Assembly (NCBI GenBank): GCA_019314155.1
Contig: JAFCZV010000073.1
Span: forward strand, 1 to 8,095
From: Deltaproteobacteria bacterium
Lineage (GTDB): Bacteria; Desulfobacterota; Desulfobacteria; Desulfobacterales; UBA11574
Direction: 5' to 3'
DNA: 8,095 nt
The notes beneath the pieces are model-generated. The model ran no database searches and was not told where the DNA came from. It saw only the letters and a program-made list of their open reading frames with translations. The translations under genes were made by a program, and so were the position numbers. Below are positions 1 to 6,488 of this stretch, one piece after another (position 1 is the first letter of the stretch; each line of letters begins with the position of its first letter).

Positions 1-998
1 TCCGGGACAATTTTGAGCCATTTAATGTGAAATCGTTTTTTAAGGGCGTCCACGTTCTTGTTTTTTAAACCCCTCATTTTAGATATGCTCCGGGGATGAA
101 CTTTTATGGTAACTGTATCCTCAAAGGCGCTTTGTTTTTCCATAACTTCTGCGGCCATCTCCATAAAGATCTCTGAATGGACCATATGCCCGAAGGCCGG
201 GTGATGGGGCCCTGACAATATGGTTGCCCCTTTCTCAAGATCCTCAGATGCCTGAAGGCCCATACGAATGACCGGAATCGCCTTTTTTTTGTAATAAAGG
301 TAAAGATCTTTTACATGCTCAACACATCGTGTGAGGGGCCAGGGATTATACTTCCCTTGTGTATACCACCTTCCAAGACGGCTGTTTTCAAGAACAATCG
401 TCGGATAAATCCTGACAAAATCTGGAACGAGTTCTGCAATCCTTTGGGCCGTATAAAAGGATCCGGTTTCATCATCGCCAGGCAGCCCCACCATCGTCTG
501 CAGACCGATGGTATAGTCTCGCTCTTTTAACAGCATCACCGCCTTTACCGTATCTGCGGCAGTATGCCCCCGTTTTGCCATGGCCAGCACCCGATCATCC
601 ATAGACTGAACACCGATTTCAACAGTGGAAACCGGATAATCTGAAATAATTTCAAGACGTTCTCGGTCAATGGTATCCGGTCGGGTGGAAAAACGAATAC
701 TGTCAACGCGTCCATTGACTACAGATTTCATCGTGTATCCAAGAAGGCGCCGGATGGCGTCCTTCTTTAGGCCAAGAAAATTCCCGCCGTAGAATGCCAC
801 TTGAGCCGGCCGGCGGTGCGGCCGTTTATATTCGAGAAATTCATCGATGAGAAGGTCCACTGTTTCTGAAGAAACAATGTCCTGTTTTACGCCGGTAATG
901 GCGGTTTGGTTGCAGAAGACGCATTGATGCGGACACCCGGCATGGGGCAGGAAAATAGGAATGATAAAAGGGCGGTTGTTGGAGATTCGATCAAGCAT
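1..998 (-). CDS. Elp3-like radical SAM protein, 3' end cut by window edge
   Basis: I translated this frame by hand: it opens at ATG (998-996) and stays open for 332 codons to the window edge. Residues 22-29 (CPHQCVFC) are a C-x3-C-x2-C radical SAM cluster motif binding a [4Fe-4S] centre and S-adenosylmethionine. Further conserved blocks follow: YGGNF near 70, RFSTRPDTI near 102, VEIGVQS near 126 and GLPGDD near 172. This block order matches the Elp3-like radical SAM group (COG1243). True Elp3 modifies wobble uridines of tRNA, but the bacterial short forms lack the C-terminal acetyltransferase domain. Judging from such short forms (about 350 residues) only some 20 residues are missing here. 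The start overlaps the rnc stop by 8 bases, so translation is probably coupled. The family is certain; the substrate is not. Confidence 0.88.
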   Translation of the reverse strand, partial: MLDRISNNRPFIIPIFLPHAGCPHQCVFCNQTAITGVKQDIVSSETVDLLIDEFLEYKRPHRRPAQVAFYGGNFLGLKKDAIRRLLGYTMKSVVNGRVDSIRFSTRPDTIDRERLEIISDYPVSTVEIGVQSMDDRVLAMAKRGHTAADTVKAVMLLKERDYTIGLQTMVGLPGDDETGSFYTAQRIAELVPDFVRIYPTIVLENSRLGRWYTQGKYNPWPLTRCVEHVKDLYLYYKKKAIPVIRMGLQASEDLEKGATILSGPHHPAFGHMVHSEIFMEMAAEVMEKQSAFEDTVTIKVHPRSISKMRGLKNKNVDALKKRFHIKWLKIVP

Positions 999-1722
999 CA
1001 GACTTTAATTGAGGGTGTAAAATTTCAAGGCCCTTCCTGGCCGCATCCTGCTCGGCCGCCTTTTTGCTTTTTCCAACGCCTTTTGTCTGGATCTCTCCAA
1101 CTCTCAGCTGCACATGGAAGGTTTTGTCATGATCCGGACCGCTTTCATGTACAACGGTGTAATGAGGTATTTTTTGGTACTTCAATTGGACAAGTTCTTG
1201 AATCTGGCTTTTATAATCGTGATTGGCACTCGGCCGAGCCACGGAATCCATCAAAGAAGAGAAGGCGTCTTCTATGATTCTAAATGCAGCGTCAAATCCA
1301 CCATCCAAATAGACTGCGGCAATAACAGCTTCATAGGTGTTTGCCAGTATCGATTTTTTATCCCAGCCTTTAGACTGGATTTCACCCTTGCCCAGTTGTA
1401 TATGAGAACCAAAGTCCATTTTGCCGGCAATCGATGCAAGCCGGGATTCATTGACCAGATTGGCGCGCATCCTGGACAATTCCCCTTCTTTTAGATCCGG
1501 ATAACTCTGCATGAGGATGTGTCCGACAACAAGATTTAAAACTGCATCCCCTAGAAACTCAAAACGTTCATTATCCTGAATATCCATTTCCGGGTGTTCA
1601 TTGACAAATGAGCTGTGTCTAAGAGACTCCACAAGGAGATCGACATTCTTAAACTCATATATTAGTTTACGCTGGATTTCAGAAAGATTCGTCTGTGTCA
1701 TCTCAATTTTATTTACGCTCAT
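991..1722 (-). CDS. rnc: Ribonuclease III
   Basis: RNase III cuts double-stranded RNA and separates the rRNA precursors; it works as a homodimer in the cytoplasm. At 243 residues it has the normal length. The signature block is NERFEFLGDAVL (51-62), giving catalytic acidic residues E52, E55 and D59. The second acidic pair lies in LANTYEA (126-132): E131 is present, while the position of E. coli D114 is Asn128, a substitution that occurs in the family. A double-stranded RNA binding domain follows at about 169-238, ending in the usual KSKKAAEQDAARKGLEIL helix. The ATG at 1722 lies inside the end of the PHP gene (14-base overlap). No clear ribosome site is visible, so coupling is likely. An internal ATG at codon 8 is an alternative start. 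The downstream radical SAM gene overlaps by 8 bases. Confidence 0.97.
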   Translation of the reverse strand: MSVNKIEMTQTNLSEIQRKLIYEFKNVDLLVESLRHSSFVNEHPEMDIQDNERFEFLGDAVLNLVVGHILMQSYPDLKEGELSRMRANLVNESRLASIAGKMDFGSHIQLGKGEIQSKGWDKKSILANTYEAVIAAVYLDGGFDAAFRIIEDAFSSLMDSVARPSANHDYKSQIQELVQLKYQKIPHYTVVHESGPDHDKTFHVQLRVGEIQTKGVGKSKKAAEQDAARKGLEILHPQLKSDA

Positions 1723-2575
1723 TTAGGGTTGAAATTAGTTTCTCATATAATTCATAAGGCACGGAAAAATTTCCTTTACCGGATCCCATTTTTATCTCAG
1801 GTTTTACAGCCCCGTGAAAATCTGTACCCCCCGTGATCAACAAATTATAGCGATTTGCGATCCGGGTATAATAGTTCGTGAGATCCGCCGTGTGTTCCGG
1901 ATAATAGACTTCTATGCCTTTCAGCCCCATTTCCGTTAAAACTGCCATCAGACCGTCGAAGATCTTTTCATTATTCATGTTTAAAAAAAAAGGGTGGGCC
2001 AGAACAGGGATCCCTCCGGCATTCAGTATGGTCTGGATTGTTTTCTCACAATCAAAACGAAATCTATCGACATATGCCGGCTCACCTTTTCCCAGATATT
2101 TATCAAATGCTTCATTAATCGATCGGACAAAGCCTTTTTTTACCATAAGTTGTGCAATATGAGGTCTTCCAAGCTGACTGTCTCCGGTTAAATTTCGAAC
2201 CTCGTTTAAGGTAAGTTCAATCCCCATTTTGGCAAGCAGTTCAAGAATCCTGGGATTCCTATTCTTCCTGGATGCTTTCAGCAGGGAAAGGGAACGGTTA
2301 AGGTCAGGGTCATCGATATCAAAAGCATAGCCTAAAATATGGAGGCTTCCCGAGCAGGAAAACGACGGCGGTGGGTTGGCACTTATTTCAATACCGGTTA
2401 AAAATTTTATCGATGGGGGAATTCCATACGCGAGGGCTTCTTTTGAACCGTCTATGGTGTCGTGATCTGTAATCGCTATCGCCCCGAGATTGAGGCTTTG
2501 AGCCAGATCGAGCAGTTCCGGCGGTGACAGGGTCCCATCGGAAGCAGTTGAATGAATATGAAGATCGATTCTCAC
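1709..2575 (-). CDS. PHP-domain phosphoesterase, YciV/RNase AM-type nuclease
   Basis: I place the start at GTG (2575-2573), giving 288 residues beginning VRIDLHIHST. The open frame continues upstream to 2707, but those 44 extra codons lie inside dksA and look nothing like the family. Metal-binding PHP motifs are in order: HIHSTASDG (6-14), ITDHD (35-39), GIEIS (61-65), H79, AHP (193-195) and TGGTDFHG (248-255). The insert motifs GRPHIA (136-141) and YLGKGEPAYV (160-169) match the YciV/TrpH family. The E. coli member (Rnm, RNase AM) is a 5'-to-3' exonuclease that trims rRNA 5' ends and also acts on short oligonucleotides and 3',5'-bisphosphates. The gene starts 7 bases after dksA and overlaps rnc by 14 bases. 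Family membership is firm; the exact substrate is inferred. Confidence 0.92.
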   Translation of the reverse strand: MRIDLHIHSTASDGTLSPPELLDLAQSLNLGAIAITDHDTIDGSKEALAYGIPPSIKFLTGIEISANPPPSFSCSGSLHILGYAFDIDDPDLNRSLSLLKASRKNRNPRILELLAKMGIELTLNEVRNLTGDSQLGRPHIAQLMVKKGFVRSINEAFDKYLGKGEPAYVDRFRFDCEKTIQTILNAGGIPVLAHPFFLNMNNEKIFDGLMAVLTEMGLKGIEVYYPEHTADLTNYYTRIANRYNLLITGGTDFHGAVKPEIKMGSGKGNFSVPYELYEKLISTLNERK

Positions 2576-2582
2576 ATGCGTT

Positions 2583-2945
2583 TTATAACCCAAGGGCTTT
2601 TTCTGAAGCCTCTTCTTTGGTTTTGCAATCGATACACTGCGTCGTAACCGGCCTGGCTTTAAGACGTTTAATGGAAATATTTTCACCGCACTCTTCGCAA
2701 ATGCCAAACGTGCTTTTTTCGATACGATTTAAGGCTTTTCTGACTTTTTTAATCAGTTTGTTCTCTCTGTCTCTTATGCGAAGCATAAAATTCCGTTCCG
2801 ACTCGAGGGAAGCACGGTCTGTGGGGTCCGGAAAATTTTCTTTGGGCTGTGTCATGCCTGAAACCGTATCGTCGGCATGACTTAAGAGCTCTTCCAACCG
2901 ATTTTTCAGAAAATCTTTAAAGTATTCAACATCTTTCTTTTTCAT
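2583..2945 (-). CDS. dksA: DksA/TraR-family RNA polymerase-binding zinc-finger regulator
   Basis: DksA enters the secondary channel of RNA polymerase and, with ppGpp, represses rRNA promoters and activates others. This 120-residue protein has an N-terminal coiled-coil stretch with FPDPTDRAS (38-46), whose Asp40 and Asp43 match the coiled-coil tip aspartates of E. coli DksA (D71, D74). The second coiled-coil helix RDRENKLIKKV (58-68) follows, then a four-cysteine zinc finger C83-x2-C86-x17-C104-x2-C107 with the family motif IKRLKARP. It is about 30 residues shorter than E. coli DksA at the N-terminus but keeps the functional tip, so I favour DksA over a TraR-like truncated form. The ATG is preceded by AAAGG with a 7-base spacer. 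It is the first gene of the operon that includes the PHP nuclease and rnc. Confidence 0.93.
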   Translation of the reverse strand: MKKKDVEYFKDFLKNRLEELLSHADDTVSGMTQPKENFPDPTDRASLESERNFMLRIRDRENKLIKKVRKALNRIEKSTFGICEECGENISIKRLKARPVTTQCIDCKTKEEASEKALGL

Positions 2946-2957
2946 GACAAAACCTTT

Positions 2958-3016
2958 GAAATTTCATTGAAGACCTGTTTTTTTGTAAAACTGTATTTTT
3001 ACACTAATGAAATTTC
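2958..3016. repeat. Inverted 11-bp repeat with paired GAAATTTC palindromes
   Basis: The sequence at 2958-2968 (GAAATTTCATT) is the exact reverse complement of 3006-3016 (AATGAAATTTC), and each arm contains the 8-bp palindrome GAAATTTC (2958-2965 and 3009-3016). The two centres are 51 bases apart, close to five helical turns. One copy sits between the predicted -35 and -10 of the dksA promoter; the other abuts the ribosome-binding site. This is the geometry of a two-site operator, although AT-rich palindromes of this size can occur by chance. No known regulator was recognised. Confidence 0.5.
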
Positions 3017-3024
3017 GATGTAAA
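2996..3024 (-). promoter_or_regulatory. Candidate sigma70-type promoter for the dksA operon
   Basis: Read on the minus strand, TTTACA (3024-3019, five of six matches to the -35 consensus) is separated by 17 bases from TAAAAA (3001-2996, four of six to the -10 consensus). Transcription would start near 2989, leaving about 45 bases of leader before the dksA start. The gap between fabD and dksA (109 bases) is the only non-coding stretch before the operon, so a promoter here is expected. The spacer contains a perfect GAAATTTC palindrome that recurs in the leader. Confidence 0.5.
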
Positions 3025-3054
3025 GAAGAAAATTGATGTTTTTTTAAAAACAAC

Positions 3055-3993
3055 TCACATGGTTTCATTCAAAAATCGGTCCAGACTCTTCATGCTGTTT
3101 ATATTATAGATTTTTCGTGAATAATCCTTGGGCAAGATCTTTTTTAATAAACCCGCAAGAACCTTCCCCGGACCGACCTCAACAAAAATTTCAATATCTT
3201 CCGCCATGAGCCTGCACATGGAGTCGTACCACTTGACCGGGCTGCAAAACTGACGGGCCATGATCGATTTAATTTCATCAGGATCACTTTCAACGTCGGC
3301 CGTAACATTAAACACCATCGGTTTTTGAGGTGTATTAAAACGCATCGACTCGATAACGTCCTTGAATTCGTCTTGGGCGCCCTGTATCAACTCACTGTGC
3401 CATGCACCGCTCACCTTCAACGGTATAGCCTTGGCGCCCTGTGAGACGGCCAGATCGGAAACCCTGTTCACCGGTTCAGGCGCGCCGGTAATCACTATTT
3501 GAAGTTCAGCGTTGTGATTCGCAACGGCAACAACGCCGTCTTTCTGAATCTCTGCAACGAGTTCCTCCACGGTATTTATGGGAAGTCCTATAATTGCATG
3601 CATGGCGCCTTTGTTTCTGGTGGCTTCCCGATGCATCAATTCACCTCTTTTAAAGACCAGTCTAAAGGTCTCTTCCCGGGAAACAATGCCCGATGCGCAC
3701 AGGGCGCTGTATTCACCGAGACTGTGACCTGCAGAGATGGTGGGCTCAAGCCCTGCTTTCTCCATAGCCGTAAAACAGGCCAGGTTAACCACTGTAATTG
3801 CGGGCTGAAGATTTACGGTTGCGGTAAGATCCTCAAAAGGGCCTTTAAAGCAGAGTTTTGATATATTTATTCTGGAAATCTCCTCCACTATATCAAAAAG
3901 TTCTCTAACAACATCAAATTCCTGATAAAAATCGAGGCCCATTCCAACAGCCTGTGAACCCTGGCCTGGGAAAAGATATGCTGTTTTTTTCAA
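3055..3993 (-). CDS. fabD: Malonyl-CoA:acyl carrier protein transacylase
   Basis: FabD moves the malonyl group from CoA to acyl carrier protein, supplying extender units for type II fatty acid synthesis in the cytoplasm. The 312 residues match the family length. Key motifs are FPGQGSQ (8-14), GHSLGE (89-94) with nucleophile Ser91, Arg116 for the malonyl carboxylate, GAWHS (195-199) with catalytic His198, and VGPGKVL near the end. The start codon is TTG (3993-3991): the next in-frame ATG (codon 18) would remove the conserved GQGS loop, and AAGGAGG sits 5 bases upstream. It follows hemA after 12 bases, with the ribosome site touching the hemA stop, so the two are probably cotranscribed. No other fatty acid gene is present, so its place between hemA and dksA seems to be local order rather than a pathway cluster. 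Confidence 0.97.
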   Translation of the reverse strand: MKKTAYLFPGQGSQAVGMGLDFYQEFDVVRELFDIVEEISRINISKLCFKGPFEDLTATVNLQPAITVVNLACFTAMEKAGLEPTISAGHSLGEYSALCASGIVSREETFRLVFKRGELMHREATRNKGAMHAIIGLPINTVEELVAEIQKDGVVAVANHNAELQIVITGAPEPVNRVSDLAVSQGAKAIPLKVSGAWHSELIQGAQDEFKDVIESMRFNTPQKPMVFNVTADVESDPDEIKSIMARQFCSPVKWYDSMCRLMAEDIEIFVEVGPGKVLAGLLKKILPKDYSRKIYNINSMKSLDRFLNETM

Positions 3994-3998
3994 AGCGC

Positions 3999-4005
3999 CC
4001 TCCTT
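3999..4005 (-). promoter_or_regulatory. Strong Shine-Dalgarno site that fixes the fabD TTG start
   Basis: Minus-strand AAGGAGG lies 5 bases before the TTG at 3993 and directly follows the hemA TGA stop. It is the best ribosome-binding match in the window, and its position supports the rare TTG start over any internal ATG. Confidence 0.8.
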
Positions 4006-5274
4006 TCACTCATCAAGTTTAAAAAGTTTTCGGGTGACGTCGAGATAGACAGATTTGTTTTGATGGTGCCCGTTGCTCTTTAACAACAAAGTGGGATCGT
4101 GAAGTATTTTATTGATCATTGCGTTCGTCATTCTGCCGATGGCCTGTTGATCGTCATCCGAAAAATGCTTTAGTGTCTGCAACGTCTTTTTCATTTCTCC
4201 TTTTGCAATATCCTCCATTTTGTTTCTCAATTCGACAATGGTCGGTATCACATCCAGGCTTTCAAACCAGTGCCGGAAACTGATCACCGCCTCGTCGACA
4301 ATTCTTTCTCCTTTGATTCCTTCCCGGTTTCGATCTTCAATGTTTTCATCGATGATCCCTTTTAGATCATCGATATCATAAACATAGGAATTGGTGAGCC
4401 GGTTTATTTCCGGATCAATATCACGGGGGACAGCGATATCGATAAAAAAAAGGGGCCGATTGCGGCGGCGGCGGATAATCCCTTTGACCTGATCCCGTGT
4501 AACCACGTAATCGGGCGAACCGGTTGAGCTGATAATAATATCCACGTGTTCTAAAAAGCCGGTAATCTCCTCGAACCGGATCGCCTGCCCGTTGAATCTC
4601 TTGGCAAGCTCAACACCGTTTTTGAAAGTTCTGTTGGCAACCAGAATATCCCCGGTCCTGTTTCGAATCAGGTGTTCCACCGCCAGTTCGGCCATTTCAC
4701 CGGCGCCGATCAGGAGCACCTTTTTCTCTTCAAAGGTACCGAATATTTTACGGCCCAGTTCAATGGCTGCATAACTTATGGATACCGCATGGTCTCCTAT
4801 TCCGGTTTCACTCCGAACGCGTTTTGCCACAGAAAAGGTTCGATGAAGCAACTTGTTCAAAAGAACACCGGAGGTCTTCTTTGAGGTTGCGATTTGATAC
4901 GCCGTTTTTATCTGGCCCAGAATCTGAGGCTCTCCCACCACCATAGAATCTAAACTGGATGCAACTCTGAAGATATGCCGAACCGCATCATCCCCCTCAT
5001 GGATGTAAAGAGATTTTTCAAATTCAGAAACAGGCAGATTCTTAAATTCGGAAAAAAAGACTCTAACGGTATCCGCGGCATTCGATGTATCACTGGTGGC
5101 CATGAGAACTTCTACACGGTTACAGGTTGAAATAAGCATCGCCTCGCTGATAGCCGGAGATTCCTGAAAAGCTTTCAGAGCAGCGAAAGTCTCATCTTCT
5201 GAAAAGGCGAGGCACTCCCTCAGCGTCACCGGCGCTGTTTTATGATTCAATCCCATTAATACGATATCTAACAT
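4006..5274 (-). CDS. hemA: Glutamyl-tRNA reductase
   Basis: HemA reduces glutamyl-tRNA(Glu) with NADPH to glutamate-1-semialdehyde, the first committed step toward 5-aminolevulinate in the C5 tetrapyrrole pathway. The 422-residue protein shows the N-terminal GLNHKTAPV (8-16), the catalytic cysteine in STCNRVE (Cys51), His100 in HIFRVASSLDSM, GEPQILGQ (114-121), a Rossmann motif IGAGEMAE (189-196), FIDIAVPRDIDPE, and a C-terminal helical dimerisation segment. The ATG at 5274 gives the standard N-terminus; the upstream ribosome site is weak (AAGAA). It is separated from ccsB by 307 bases that hold a structured repeat and a candidate promoter, and is followed closely by fabD. With ccsB and the precorrin-2 dehydrogenase it forms a tetrapyrrole cluster. 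The CGG run near 4465 simply encodes a conserved arginine-rich stretch. Confidence 0.98.
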   Translation of the reverse strand: MLDIVLMGLNHKTAPVTLRECLAFSEDETFAALKAFQESPAISEAMLISTCNRVEVLMATSDTSNAADTVRVFFSEFKNLPVSEFEKSLYIHEGDDAVRHIFRVASSLDSMVVGEPQILGQIKTAYQIATSKKTSGVLLNKLLHRTFSVAKRVRSETGIGDHAVSISYAAIELGRKIFGTFEEKKVLLIGAGEMAELAVEHLIRNRTGDILVANRTFKNGVELAKRFNGQAIRFEEITGFLEHVDIIISSTGSPDYVVTRDQVKGIIRRRRNRPLFFIDIAVPRDIDPEINRLTNSYVYDIDDLKGIIDENIEDRNREGIKGERIVDEAVISFRHWFESLDVIPTIVELRNKMEDIAKGEMKKTLQTLKHFSDDDQQAIGRMTNAMINKILHDPTLLLKSNGHHQNKSVYLDVTRKLFKLDE

Positions 5275-5310
5275 ATTTCTTGATGCGTGAATTTATAAAT
5301 GTAATTGCAT

Positions 5311-5316
5311 ATTATA
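5311..5316 (-). promoter_or_regulatory. Candidate -10 box for hemA
   Basis: A perfect TATAAT is read on the minus strand 37 bases before the hemA ATG. The bases 16-18 positions further upstream (around 5333-5340) are a poor -35 match. The box lies in an AT-rich stretch, so the call rests on the -10 alone and on the long gap after ccsB. Confidence 0.35.
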
Positions 5317-5396
5317 TAGGTTCGAAATGACCAACCCGAATAAACCGTAAAAGTGACTAAAGTTTGAAGTGAACTAAAATGAGCTAAAGTTGAGGT

Positions 5397-5409
5397 GCGC
5401 CTTCGGCGC
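5397..5409. repeat. GC-rich hairpin inside the repeat element
   Basis: Five G/C pairs (GCGCC with GGCGC) close a three-base loop. It is by far the most GC-rich spot in an otherwise AT-rich interval. Neither strand has a T-run after it, so it is not a typical intrinsic terminator. Confidence 0.65.
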
Positions 5410-5429
5410 GGTATTTAACAATCTGTTCC

Positions 5430-5449
5430 CTATTTTCTGGAGAAAATAG
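5430..5449. repeat. Perfect palindrome, 9-bp arms around GG
   Basis: CTATTTTCT (5430-5438) and AGAAAATAG (5441-5449) are exact reverse complements around two bases. It forms the tip of the inverted-repeat element. As RNA it would give an 8-bp stem with a four-base loop. Confidence 0.7.
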
Positions 5450-5581
5450 TGACAAAAATAGCTGAATACCTTAACTTTAGGCACTTTAGATCACTTTAGG
5501 CATTTCACACTCCATTAGTTCAGAAGTTCCTTTGAAATAAAATATGTCAAAAAGTACAATGTAGGGCACATAGCTCCCCAT

Positions 5582-6403
5582 TTACATTCGGGTAAATTCT
5601 CCGTGATGCCCCTGCAAAAGAAAGTTGACGCCCAGGAAAGTAAATAGAATAATCGCAAAACCGATGATTGCCATAATGGCCGCTCGGCGTCCCCGCCATC
5701 CAACGGTAAGACGCTGATGGAGCAGGGCTGCATACAAAAGCCAGGTAATGCCGGACCAGATTTCTTTGGGGTCCCAGCTCCAGAACTTGCCCCAGACCAC
5801 TTTGGCATATACAAAACCGGTAATTAATCCAAAAGTGAGCATGGCAAAACCGGTAAGGATGCATGCATATCCGGTTGTATCGAGCAGTTCCAGAGATGGA
5901 AGACGCCTGAAAAAGAAACCATGTTTTTTTGATTTTATCGCATGCTCCTGGAGAAGATATAAAAGCCCGACGCCGCATGCCAGTGCAAACGAGGCCTCTC
6001 CGATAAATACGGCAACGACATGGACCACAAGCCACAAGTTGTTCAGGGTATTGTTGATCTGATCGGGTGCATTGGGAAACCTGGCTGCAATGACCATTAC
6101 AAAAGATACCAGAGGAGCGGCAAACACCCCCAGAATTTTCAGTTGAAACCTGTATTGGAAGACCAGAAAAACACCGGCAACCGTCCAGCCCACTATAGAG
6201 AGAACTTCGTGGAGATTATTGACCGGAAAATGTCCGGATTGAATAAACCGGAAACCGATTGCCGCCGTGTGGCAGCAGAAACCGGCAACAAGCAAATAAA
6301 ACCCGGTCTGCTGGAAGACTTCTTGCTGCAGAAAAAGATAAGCAAAATATCCTACGGTGCTCAGCAGGTAAAATATAATGACAATAAAAATAAAAATTTC
6401 CAC
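5582..6403 (-). CDS. ccsB: System II cytochrome c biogenesis protein, CcsB/CcsA (ResC) type
   Basis: This 273-residue integral membrane protein belongs to the cytochrome c assembly (WWD) family. It passes haem across the cytoplasmic membrane and, with a ResB/Ccs1 partner, attaches it to apocytochromes c. The tryptophan-rich motif WGKFWSWDPKEIW is at 204-216, and probable haem-ligand histidines are His128 (WLVVHV) and His229 (ALLHQRL). The NNLHE block (62-66) matches the family's NLYES region. I count about eight hydrophobic segments. The start is GTG (6403-6401) with AAAGGA 8 bases upstream. Family names are crossed in the literature: this polypeptide is CcsA in chloroplasts and CcsB or ResC in bacterial annotation. 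HemX, a related protein beside hemA in Bacillus, is an alternative, but the full WWD motif favours cytochrome assembly. No ResB gene is in the window. Confidence 0.9.
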   Translation of the reverse strand: MEIFIFIVIIFYLLSTVGYFAYLFLQQEVFQQTGFYLLVAGFCCHTAAIGFRFIQSGHFPVNNLHEVLSIVGWTVAGVFLVFQYRFQLKILGVFAAPLVSFVMVIAARFPNAPDQINNTLNNLWLVVHVVAVFIGEASFALACGVGLLYLLQEHAIKSKKHGFFFRRLPSLELLDTTGYACILTGFAMLTFGLITGFVYAKVVWGKFWSWDPKEIWSGITWLLYAALLHQRLTVGWRGRRAAIMAIIGFAIILFTFLGVNFLLQGHHGEFTRM

Positions 6404-6488
6404 GTATGTCGTCCTTTGCGAGTTTACCCTAACGGCCCGTTAACAGCTGATCCAAAATTTAAAAAAGTCCACATTATTAATTGGCCAT

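Larger units (their letters stand above)
5347..5508. repeat. Imperfect inverted-repeat element with CTAAAGT units
   Basis: The left arm (about 5347-5396) carries CTAAA units starting at 5357, 5374 and 5384. The right arm (5468-5508) carries the reverse complement CTTTAG starting at 5475, 5484 and 5494, a spacing of 9-10 bases. The inner ends match best: 5384-5396 and 5468-5480 are reverse complements at 12 of 13 positions. Between them lie a GCGCC-TTC-GGCGC hairpin (5397-5409), a GGTATT/AATACC pair (5410-5415 with 5465-5470) and a palindrome at 5430-5449. The shape resembles a non-coding miniature element or REP-like repeat. No transposase or target duplication is visible; that it is dispersed in the genome is inference. 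Confidence 0.6.
5275..5581. other. 307-bp gene-free interval between ccsB and hemA
   Basis: No reading frame here looks like a real gene. Read on the minus strand, a nine-codon frame follows the ccsB end and nothing longer is credible. The interval holds a large imperfect inverted repeat at 5347-5508, with two internal hairpins, and a TATAAT box near 5311. No T-rich hairpin terminator for ccsB was found on the minus strand, so readthrough into hemA is possible. Confidence 0.7.

Noticed and set aside
906..1494. Plus-strand open frames across rnc and the radical SAM start
   Set aside because: They are antisense to strongly conserved motifs and show no recognisable domain.
2576..2707. In-frame upstream extension of the PHP gene by 44 codons
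   Set aside because: It lies wholly in the dksA coding region in another frame, is rich in Lys and Arg with no family similarity, and the GTG at 2575 gives the expected N-terminus just before the first metal-binding histidines.
3034..3055. A/T-only dyad (TGTTTTT with AAAAACA) after fabD as a terminator
   Set aside because: The stem is almost entirely A-T with a two-base centre and has no following T-run in the fabD direction, so it is too weak to call.
4455..4478. CGG-type trinucleotide run in hemA
   Set aside because: It encodes the arginine-rich stretch that precedes the conserved FIDIAVPRD motif, so protein constraint explains it.
5500..5560. Possible small peptide after ccsB (AAAGGA followed by a short ATG frame)
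   Set aside because: The frame ends after nine codons inside the repeat element and the spacing to the AAAGGA is too long.
5515..6035. Two minus-strand open frames overlapping the ccsB region (99 and 162 codons)
   Set aside because: They are shadows of ccsB in other frames, with cysteine- and arginine-rich compositions and no motif.
6430..6442. Odd palindrome TAACGGCCCGTTA between ccsB and the precorrin-2 dehydrogenase gene
   Set aside because: The arms are short, the centre is one base, no T-run follows and no convincing promoter boxes lie beside it.
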